64,000 nt of DNA. Source: DAOTWP01 sp034435675. GTDB lineage: Bacteria > Chloroflexota > Anaerolineae > Aggregatilineales > Phototrophicaceae. The notes below the pieces were generated by a model. The model saw nothing but the letters and a program-made list of their open reading frames with translations. It searched no databases and was not told the origin of the DNA. A program made the position numbers and the translations under genes. Below, in pieces: positions 35,209-42,430 of this stretch (its first letter is position 1; every line of letters begins with the position of its first letter). The DNA lies in assembly GCA_034435675.1 (NCBI GenBank), contig DAOTWP010000132.1, positions 12,320 to 76,319 of the forward strand, in the 5' to 3' direction.

Positions 35209-36555
35209 TCACAACCCGGCGCGCTGCCGTTCGTCGTCATAGTCCTGCGGGGTGTCTACATCGCGCAGCACGCTGTCTGTGTCCACCGCGACATAGGCAA
35301 TCTGCTCTGCGTGAGCGTAAATCACGTCACGCAAAGAACCATCCTCAGGCAAATCAAGGATTTCATGCCAGCAGCGGCGATCCAGCAGAATCGGGTGTCC
35401 GCGTCGCATTTCATAGCTGGGCACGATGATTTCACCACGCCCTTCAGCATATGCCATCAACACCTGCATCACCACACGCGGTTGAATGCGCGGTTGGTCG
35501 CCCAGCACCACCAGCGCCGCGGTGACATGCGCGGGCAGCGCACGCAGCCCGGCTTTCAGCGAGGACAGCATCTCGCCGGTTCGGAAGGCGCGGTTGTACA
35601 CCGTCTGCACAGCATACGGTTTCACCTGCGCGGTCACTTCTCTGGAAAGATGCCCGGTGACAACGGTGATGTGATCCAGTTTGGACAGGATCAGTTGGTG
35701 CAGGATATGTTCAATGATCGTGCGCCCTTCTGCCCAGGGCAGCAGCACTTTGGGCTGCCCCATCCGTGTGGACATGCCCGCAGCCAGCACCACCGCGCCG
35801 ATATGCCGCTGGACTTCGTGTACGGGCACGGCACCGCGCACCGAACCGATCGCAATGCCCTCAAAGCGTGAAGAACGCAGTGCCCACTGGGCGATTGCCC
35901 GCGCCCGCCCGCGAAAATAGCCGCTGGCAGGCGTGCCATTAATCAGACCGACGACGCGCGCCTGCGCAGGAACGCCGCGCAGACCAAGCGTTTCGTCACG
36001 CAGCACCTGCGCAACCCAGGGCGAACGTACACGCGCACCTTCCGTGAAGCCATAACGCGCCATGATCGCAGGCGCGTTGTAAACATGCGCCTCGTCCAAC
36101 GGTTTGCCCAGCACAACCAGCGAGACCACCGGCACAACCAGTGAGGTTTCCGGCGGAATGACCGGCTCATCTGCGCCGGGCGCTTTCATTGGCAGCGCCC
36201 GCGCCGTATCCGCCTCAATCAGCAGCACATCGGAGTCCACTGCATCCAGCAGGCGTGTGACCCACGCCAGCGGCGGACCATAGGCGCTGCCACTGCTGAC
36301 GTGATCGTAAAGAAACACAAAGCGATGTGCCGTAAGGGCGTTGGAGATGGCATCAAACCCGGCGGCGCAGCGCACACTGGCAGGAGGTAGATCAAGCTGC
36401 TCTGCATTAACTGGCAGGGTCGTCGTTGCCAGCACCCGCCAGCCCGCTTCCGCCAGTTCATGCCCTAACGTAATCAGCGCGGAGGTTTTGCCCCCCGCGC
36501 CTGTAAAAGCCACCACATCACCACGCAGCACACGCAATGCCTGATGCAATCTCAT
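35209..36555 (-). CDS. YqeC-MocA fusion: selenium-hydroxylase accessory domain plus Mo-cofactor cytidylyltransferase
   Basis: 448 residues in two domains. Residues 1-245 match YqeC: a P-loop-like FTGAGGKTS (17-25) and the family segment IEADTARALPMKAP (113-126). Residues 250-445 are a MocA/YgfJ-type nucleotidyltransferase: LAAGMSTRMGQPK (257-269), the metal-binding LGDQP (351-355) and the C-terminal DVDTPQDY (432-439). In E. coli yqeC and ygfJ (mocA) are separate genes; both are markers of selenium-dependent molybdenum hydroxylase loci. A continuous frame without stop shows a genuine fusion. It is 23 nt downstream of the Mo subunit gene. MocA would attach CMP to molybdopterin. Confidence 0.85.
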   Translation of the reverse strand: MRLHQALRVLRGDVVAFTGAGGKTSALITLGHELAEAGWRVLATTTLPVNAEQLDLPPASVRCAAGFDAISNALTAHRFVFLYDHVSSGSAYGPPLAWVTRLLDAVDSDVLLIEADTARALPMKAPGADEPVIPPETSLVVPVVSLVVLGKPLDEAHVYNAPAIMARYGFTEGARVRSPWVAQVLRDETLGLRGVPAQARVVGLINGTPASGYFRGRARAIAQWALRSSRFEGIAIGSVRGAVPVHEVQRHIGAVVLAAGMSTRMGQPKVLLPWAEGRTIIEHILHQLILSKLDHITVVTGHLSREVTAQVKPYAVQTVYNRAFRTGEMLSSLKAGLRALPAHVTAALVVLGDQPRIQPRVVMQVLMAYAEGRGEIIVPSYEMRRGHPILLDRRCWHEILDLPEDGSLRDVIYAHAEQIAYVAVDTDSVLRDVDTPQDYDDERQRAGL

Positions 36556-36578
36556 GGATGTGCCCCTGAATATCAGGT

Positions 36579-38810
36579 TTACAGAACCCCGATGCCGTGC
36601 GCCCGCAGCTGCGGCAGCACACGATCAGGCGTCATGGGGATGTCATCCAGCCAGACCCCTGTCGCATCATAAACGGCGGCAGCAATCGCCGGGGCAAGTG
36701 TGATGAACGGCATTTCCCCCATACCGCGTGCGCCCCAGGGACCAATCGGATCGGCATATTCCAGAATCACCGACTTCACTTCCAGCGGCACATCCAACAC
36801 TGTCGGGATCAAATAAGTTGACAGATATGGATTAAGGATGCGCCCATCTCTGGAAATCAGGTGCTCCATCAGCGCATAGCCCTGTGCCTGCACAACCGCA
36901 CCTTCGATCTGACCCTGAACCTGTGTGGGATTCACCGCTTTGCCAACATCATTGGCAGATACCACCCGCACAAGCTGAATCTGCCCGGTTTCAATATCAA
37001 TCAGCACTTCCACCGCCTGCGCCACATAGCCATAGGAAAAGTTCGGCTCACTCTTGCCGGTCAGCGGGTCATAGGGAGTGGTTTTGGGCGGGCGATACTG
37101 ATACTCGCCCACTGCAGGGCGTTCCTCGTTCTTCCATGCTTGCAGCGCTTTCTCGGCAGCGCCGCGAATCGCGTTGCCGGTCATGAATGTTAGACGGGAC
37201 GCGGACGCGCTGCCGGAAGTCTGCGTTTCAGCGGTGTCATGCGTTAGCAGGCTGACGCGCTCCACAGGCACACCTACAGCCGCTGCTGCCATCTGCTTCA
37301 TCACCGTATGCGCGCCCTGCCCCACATCTGCGCCCGCCGCGCGCACGATAACGCGCTCAATTTCGCCAGCGCCATGCAGCTCGATAGTTGCCCAGCTTTG
37401 CTCCGGAAAGCCAAAGCTGTAGCCCACATTCTTAAATCCGCAGGCGAACCCCACCCCACGCCGCAGTACCGGATCCTGATCGGAAGACAGCATTTTGCGC
37501 CGCCAACCGTCTTCATCATCGTGCATCCAGTATTCGCTTTGCAGCGCGCACTGTTCGATAACCTGCGGCATAGATACCCCTTTGGGCAGCGGTGTGCCAA
37601 CAGAGATAACGCTGCCTTCACGAATGCTATTGCGCAAACGCAGCTCAACCGGGTCCATACCCAGCGCCGCTGCCAGCCGGTTCATCTGCCCTTCTGCCGC
37701 CAGCGCCCCCTGCGGCGCACCAAAACCGCGAAACGCTCCGGTAGGGATGTTATTGGTATAAATGGCATAGGTATCCACATGAACATTGGGGATTTCGTAT
37801 GGACCCGTCACCATGAGGTTGGCGTTTGCCAGCACTTTGGTGGAGGTATAGGCATAACCCCCTGCATCGCCCACCACACGCGCTTCTGCCGCAACCAGTT
37901 TACCGTCACGGGTGGCGCCCCATTTGGTCTGAATACGCACGGGGTGGCGCTTGTGATGGTAGAGGATTGATTCCTCGCGACTCCAGATGACCTTGACCGG
38001 ACGGCGCAGATGATGTGCCGCCAGCGCCAGCACAATCTGCACCGACATGTCCTCGCGCCCGCCAAAAGCGCCGCCAATCGCCGGGTAAACCACGCGCACA
38101 CGTTCATGCGGCAGGTCGAGCGCATGGGCAATCTGATCCTGATCTTCATGCACCCACTGCCCGGCAACAATCACTGTTACCCGATCTGCGTCGTCAATAT
38201 AACCAATCCCGGCTTCCGGTTGCAGGTAGGCGTGCTCCTGATAGCCCGTGCTGTATTCACCTTCGATGATGACATCTGCCTGCGCCCAGCCCGCCGCCAG
38301 ATCGCCTTTGCGAATGCGGAAATGGCAGAGAATGTTGTTGGGGTTGTCCGCGTGGAGCTGCGGCGCGTCGTCGCGCAGCGCTGCTTCGGGGTCGAACACA
38401 GTGGGCAAATCTTCATAGACCACTTCAATCAGCTTTGCCGCCTGCACCGCCTGCGCCTCAGTTTCGGCAATCACCACCGCCACACAATCGGCGTAGCAGC
38501 GGACAATGTCCGCGCCGGGAATGCTGCTGCCCGGACCACAGATTACCGGCTGATCGCGGATAATCAGCCCGTAGCGATTCACCGGGACATCGCGCGCAGT
38601 GAGTACACGCACCACGCCGGGCGCAGCCTCCGCCGCGCGGGTATCCACTGATACTACCCGCGCATGGGCGCGTTCGCTGAAGCACAGCTTCATCCAGAGC
38701 TGCCCTTCCAGATCAATATCACCGGGATAAGGCGTTTCACCCGTCACTTTGCCGTGAGCATCAATGCGCAGCATACTTTGACCAACTGCGAAGGTCGCTT
38801 CTGTGGACAA
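36579..38810 (-). CDS. Xanthine dehydrogenase-type molybdenum hydroxylase, Mo-binding subunit
   Basis: 743 residues from TTG 38810 (AAGGA 7 nt upstream). Features of the xanthine oxidase family: GGAFGGRE (246-253), the loop TGAFRGFGAPQ (357-367), a DVGQG-type loop (496-500) and the C-terminal GARGMGEMPF with the catalytic Glu699. Substrates are heterocycles such as xanthine or hypoxanthine; exact substrate cannot be read. The adjacent YqeC domain suggests a selenium-containing cofactor, which this subunit alone cannot confirm. It would pair with the FAD/2Fe-2S protein at 39440-40855. A small membrane-protein gene lies between the two subunits. Confidence 0.92.
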   Translation of the reverse strand: MSTEATFAVGQSMLRIDAHGKVTGETPYPGDIDLEGQLWMKLCFSERAHARVVSVDTRAAEAAPGVVRVLTARDVPVNRYGLIIRDQPVICGPGSSIPGADIVRCYADCVAVVIAETEAQAVQAAKLIEVVYEDLPTVFDPEAALRDDAPQLHADNPNNILCHFRIRKGDLAAGWAQADVIIEGEYSTGYQEHAYLQPEAGIGYIDDADRVTVIVAGQWVHEDQDQIAHALDLPHERVRVVYPAIGGAFGGREDMSVQIVLALAAHHLRRPVKVIWSREESILYHHKRHPVRIQTKWGATRDGKLVAAEARVVGDAGGYAYTSTKVLANANLMVTGPYEIPNVHVDTYAIYTNNIPTGAFRGFGAPQGALAAEGQMNRLAAALGMDPVELRLRNSIREGSVISVGTPLPKGVSMPQVIEQCALQSEYWMHDDEDGWRRKMLSSDQDPVLRRGVGFACGFKNVGYSFGFPEQSWATIELHGAGEIERVIVRAAGADVGQGAHTVMKQMAAAAVGVPVERVSLLTHDTAETQTSGSASASRLTFMTGNAIRGAAEKALQAWKNEERPAVGEYQYRPPKTTPYDPLTGKSEPNFSYGYVAQAVEVLIDIETGQIQLVRVVSANDVGKAVNPTQVQGQIEGAVVQAQGYALMEHLISRDGRILNPYLSTYLIPTVLDVPLEVKSVILEYADPIGPWGARGMGEMPFITLAPAIAAAVYDATGVWLDDIPMTPDRVLPQLRAHGIGVL

Positions 38811-38960
38811 GGCTCGTTCCTTACTGCCAACCCAAACAATGACAACGCACCCGCGGCAGGCGCAAGATCATACAAATATCAGGCTTTAAACTACAGACCC
38901 GGCGCTGCTAACAGGCAGCCTGCCGGGCAGATCTACCTGATTATTGCTATGCCAAAAGCA

Positions 38961-39350
38961 TTATTTCGACCGGGTGTTTTCTTGCCGGTCACGCTTTTCC
39001 AAGTTCTTGATATTGCGGATATTCTGACGGCGCTGCTTCTGGTAATCGCGGATTTCCTGACGCTGTTTGACGAGGGTACGCTCATCAATCGTCTTCTTGC
39101 GCTTGGGGGCAGCCGCAGCGTAAATCATTGCCCCGATTAAGGACAGCGCAATGAAGATAAGCGCCCGGAAAATCCACTCGAAGTCAGAACCGCCAATCCC
39201 TGCCACATTGAAGCGCGTAGCGACAAAATCGCGCACCGGATCGCCCAGAAAATAGGCGAATACCCCAAAACTGATTATCAGCAGCAGCCCCATCGCTGGT
39301 AACATCCAACTGCCCCGCTGACGCTTTTCAGGTTCAGAAAACCGTGTCAT
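38961..39350 (-). CDS. Small membrane protein in the molybdenum hydroxylase locus
   Basis: 129 residues from ATG 39350, with GAGGGGG about 5 nt upstream; the frame extends 14 codons further. Two hydrophobic helices (PAMGLLLIISFGVFAYFLG and ALIFIALSLIGAMIYAAA) are followed by a strongly charged helix (residues about 80-129) of Lys/Arg/Gln/Glu, ending NTRSK, probably cytoplasmic. No family is recognised. The position between the FAD/FeS and Mo subunit genes may be chance or may mark a membrane tether. Confidence 0.6.
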   Translation of the reverse strand: MTRFSEPEKRQRGSWMLPAMGLLLIISFGVFAYFLGDPVRDFVATRFNVAGIGGSDFEWIFRALIFIALSLIGAMIYAAAAPKRKKTIDERTLVKQRQEIRDYQKQRRQNIRNIKNLEKRDRQENTRSK

Positions 39351-39439
39351 TGTGCCCCCTCTTAACGCTTCTCTATCGCATGTTCGTGCCAACTACGCAC
39401 CACTGATTGCCAGCGGCAATGCTGAAACTATGGCGTGGC

Positions 39440-40855
39440 TTATGCTTTTTGCTCGCCGGCAGCCGCTTCAAAGGCGCGCAAAATCTTGTAGTAACCCGTG
39501 CAGCGACACAGATTACCGCTGATACTCTGCTGAATCTGCTCCATCGTTGGCTGCGGATGCTCCTCGAGCAGTTTTGCCCCCGCCATCAGGAATCCCGGTG
39601 TGCAGTAACCACACTGCACCGCACCCTGCTCCACAAACGCCTGCTGGATCGGATGCAGCGTGCCATCCTGCGCAAGCCCTTCGACGGTGATAATCTCCGC
39701 GCCGTGTGCGCGTGGCGCAGGCACCATGCACGCCATGACCGCCGCGCCATCCAGAAACACCGTGCAAGCGCCGCATTCACCTTCGGCGCAGCCTTCCTTC
39801 GTGCCCGGTAGCTGCAAATCCTCACGCAGGAAGCGCAGCAGTGTTTTGCCTTGCCCACTGTTCGCCGTGTAGGTCTGTCCGTTCACGGTAGTTACAATCG
39901 GCTGCCCGTCCTCATGAATCATCTGGCTGGCAGCAGGCACACCGTGCCCGTGCCTTGCGCCCCAAAGCAGCGCCGGATCATGCGGGAATTTCACCCCCTG
40001 CGCATGCTGCGCCAGTGCGCGTAGTGCCCGGCTAACCAGAATACGGACCATCTCGGTACGGTATTCGGCAGTACTGCGCACATCGTCAATCGGGGACGGC
40101 GTAGCAGCCGCCAACCGCGCCGCTTCGGCAACGGTTTCCGGCGTGAGCGTTGTGCCAAGCAGCGCCTGTTCAGCAGTCGGTGCATGGATGACGGTTGGGG
40201 CAACGCTGCCCAGCGTGACTGCCGCGCGCGTGATCTGATCGCCGTCAAATGCCAGAATCACCGCCGCATTGACGACAGAAATTGCCTGTGCCCGGCGCAA
40301 CCCCAGCTTCAGGAACATGCCGCGTTCATGATCTGCCAGCAGCGGAAACGTAATCGCTGTAAGCAGTTCATCGGGCTGCATCACCGTGCGGCGCAGCCCT
40401 GTGTAGAACGCTTGCAGCGGCACGGTGCGCTCCCCACCCAGAGAGGTCAGGATCACGGATGCCCCCAGCGCCATCAGCGGCGTGATGGTGTCGTTCGCCG
40501 GTGACGCTGTAATCAGATTGCCTGCAACCGTCGCGCGATTGCGAATCTGCGGTGCGCCGACCTCCCAGCAGGCTTGCGCCAGCGGCAGCGCGCGCTGCAC
40601 AAGCAGTTCACTGGCAACCACCTGGTTGTGGGTCACCAGCGCCCCCAGCCGCACGCTGTCTCCATGATGTTCAATTTGATCCAGTCCGGGCACACGAGTA
40701 ATGTCGATCAACACCTCGACACCGGGACGACTGCCGCGCTCCAATTCAATGAGTATATCGGTCGCCCCGGCAACAATGCGCGCCCGTTCATGATATTGAC
40801 TAAGTGCCTGTAACGCCTCTTCGATGGAGGCGACGGTGATGTAACGGCTCCACAT
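39440..40855 (-). CDS. Xanthine dehydrogenase-type FAD and [2Fe-2S] subunits fused in one chain
   Basis: 471 residues from ATG 40855 (GAGGTG 9 nt upstream; a GTG four codons earlier is possible). Numbers here count from that GTG. Residues 1-290 form the FAD-binding subunit: VAGATDIL (32-39) and RNRATVAGNL (109-118) are FAD motifs, and the CO-dehydrogenase flavoprotein C-terminal domain follows. Residues about 320-470 are a [2Fe-2S] subunit with all eight cysteines: C360, C365, C368, C380 (plant ferredoxin type) and C419, C422, C454, C456. This order, FAD first and Fe-S second, is the reverse of eukaryotic xanthine oxidase. It would pass electrons from the Mo centre to FAD. Confidence 0.92.
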   Translation of the reverse strand: MWSRYITVASIEEALQALSQYHERARIVAGATDILIELERGSRPGVEVLIDITRVPGLDQIEHHGDSVRLGALVTHNQVVASELLVQRALPLAQACWEVGAPQIRNRATVAGNLITASPANDTITPLMALGASVILTSLGGERTVPLQAFYTGLRRTVMQPDELLTAITFPLLADHERGMFLKLGLRRAQAISVVNAAVILAFDGDQITRAAVTLGSVAPTVIHAPTAEQALLGTTLTPETVAEAARLAAATPSPIDDVRSTAEYRTEMVRILVSRALRALAQHAQGVKFPHDPALLWGARHGHGVPAASQMIHEDGQPIVTTVNGQTYTANSGQGKTLLRFLREDLQLPGTKEGCAEGECGACTVFLDGAAVMACMVPAPRAHGAEIITVEGLAQDGTLHPIQQAFVEQGAVQCGYCTPGFLMAGAKLLEEHPQPTMEQIQQSISGNLCRCTGYYKILRAFEAAAGEQKA

Positions 40856-40878
40856 GAATGTGTTCACCTCGATCCTGA

Positions 40879-41490
40879 TTAGAGTGGATTCACATCAAGG
40901 ACGGTGACCGGATTAATGTTAATCACGGTTGTGCCCCGATAGTCAGTACGAGTTCTGGTGCGCCGATCCCACGTATGCACATGTCCGTGCAGCATATAGC
41001 GCGGGCGATACCAGTTCAAGAATTTGATGAAGGCGTTAAAGCCCAGATGCGCACGGTCTTCGCCGTCGTGAATGCCGCGGGCGGGTGAATGTGCGACAAA
41101 AACATCGATACCGTAACCATAATGCTGGCGACGGCGGCGCAGGCGCAAGCCTATTTTAAGCACCATTTGCAGCATTTCAAATTCGCTATACTGAATCAAC
41201 CCGTTATTATAGTTAATGCAGCCTTCCAACCCCATAAAGCTGATGCCACCATAATTGACAAAGCGCATATGCAGGTCTTGGCCGCCGGGGGGTTCTTCAA
41301 CATAGTGTTCATCATGATTGCCGCGCACGTACAACAGCGGCACATTCAACACCGAGGTAATGAATTCGAGATAGGCGGACGGCATATCCCCACAGCTCAC
41401 CACCAGTTCGATGTCACTGTACTGCCGCCGCAGGTTAGCGGCGCTTTCCATTTGTTTAACGACAGTATCACTCAAACAAAGCAATTTCAC
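40879..41490 (-). CDS. Metallophosphoesterase with an altered first metal motif
   Basis: 203 residues from GTG 41490 (AGGG 6 nt upstream). Calcineurin-like motifs are CGD, RGNHDE (GNHD), FVAHSP and HGHVH. The first motif is LSDT instead of DxH, so one metal-ligand His is missing; activity may be lowered or use a single metal. It lies 11-24 nt from the FAD/FeS gene and 89 nt from xdhC, on the same strand. A role in nucleotide or phosphate-ester hydrolysis within the locus is possible but not shown. Confidence 0.75.
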   Translation of the reverse strand: MKLLCLSDTVVKQMESAANLRRQYSDIELVVSCGDMPSAYLEFITSVLNVPLLYVRGNHDEHYVEEPPGGQDLHMRFVNYGGISFMGLEGCINYNNGLIQYSEFEMLQMVLKIGLRLRRRRQHYGYGIDVFVAHSPARGIHDGEDRAHLGFNAFIKFLNWYRPRYMLHGHVHTWDRRTRTRTDYRGTTVININPVTVLDVNPL

Positions 41491-41579
41491 AATGAACCCT
41501 GAACAACAATAACGACGATTTCGTTGACAACCATGCTCCTGTACCACAGCATTTTGGGGCGTCTACAAACCTGACCGGT

Positions 41580-42428
41580 TTATTCGCTCCGGGCAGCGGC
41601 TTCCGCATCCTGCACATTGCCCATCCAGCGCATAGGCGCGCCAGTTCCACCGCGCCGCAGCATGATAATCTCCGCAAGAATACTGACCGCAATCTCTCTG
41701 GGCGTTTCTGCGCCCAATTCCAGCCCAATCGGGGCATGAACACGAGCAAGCTGCGCCTCGGTCAGACCATGTTCCTCGCGCAGTGCTTTAACGGTCAGCG
41801 CCCAGCGCCGCCGACTGCCGATAATGCCAATATAAGCCGCCCCTGTTTGCAGCAGCAGTGGTACCAGATTGACATCCACTGGCAGCCCGCGTGTCACACA
41901 GGCAATATAGGTTTGCGCATTGATTGTAACACGATTCACGATCTCACCGGGGGGGCAAACCACGTAACTATCCAGCCCCGGCGCATAATCAGGATTGCAG
42001 AAAGCTTCGCGGTCATCACTGAGCAGCACGCGGTACCCCGCCCATTTGCCCAGTTCCGCCAGCGCTCTGCCAACGTGCCCACCACCCACCACCAGCAAAA
42101 CGGGTCTGCTGGCTACTGGCTCAATAAAAATGTCGGCAGTACCGCCGCAGATGCCCGGATCACCGTCTTCCAGATTGTTGAGCGTGTACGTGCGCAGGCG
42201 CGTCTGCCCATCCGCCATTGCCGCCAGCGCTTCCTGAACCACCCGCGACTCCAGCGCACCGCCACCAACCGTGCCGACAATGCTGCCATCAGCACGCACG
42301 AGCATTTTGCTGCCCGCATGACGCGGCATTGACCCCTGCGTGCGAATAATGGTCGCAAGCGCAGCGGGTTCGCCGCTGACACCCACGGCGCTCAACGCTT
42401 CATAGACCTCGCGGTTATCATCATGCAT
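41580..42428 (-). CDS. xdhC: XdhC/CoxI family molybdenum hydroxylase maturation protein
   Basis: 282 residues. The N-terminal XdhC_CoxI domain has TIIRTQGSMPRHAGSKMLV, with TVGGGALE; the C-terminal Rossmann domain has VVGGGHVGRALAELG and IGIIGSRRRW. XdhC proteins bind molybdenum cofactor and help insert the sulfur (in selenium-type enzymes perhaps selenium) ligand. YqeB, another family from selenium hydroxylase loci, is related in fold; the short length and complete XdhC domains favour XdhC. The start is 2 nt from the stop of the upstream membrane glycosyltransferase gene. Confidence 0.88.
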   Translation of the reverse strand: MHDDNREVYEALSAVGVSGEPAALATIIRTQGSMPRHAGSKMLVRADGSIVGTVGGGALESRVVQEALAAMADGQTRLRTYTLNNLEDGDPGICGGTADIFIEPVASRPVLLVVGGGHVGRALAELGKWAGYRVLLSDDREAFCNPDYAPGLDSYVVCPPGEIVNRVTINAQTYIACVTRGLPVDVNLVPLLLQTGAAYIGIIGSRRRWALTVKALREEHGLTEAQLARVHAPIGLELGAETPREIAVSILAEIIMLRRGGTGAPMRWMGNVQDAEAAARSE

Positions 42429-42430
42429 GG

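Noticed and set aside
41580..42428. Assignment as YqeB
   Set aside because: The two XdhC domains are complete and the size fits XdhC; no YqeB-specific feature was recognised.
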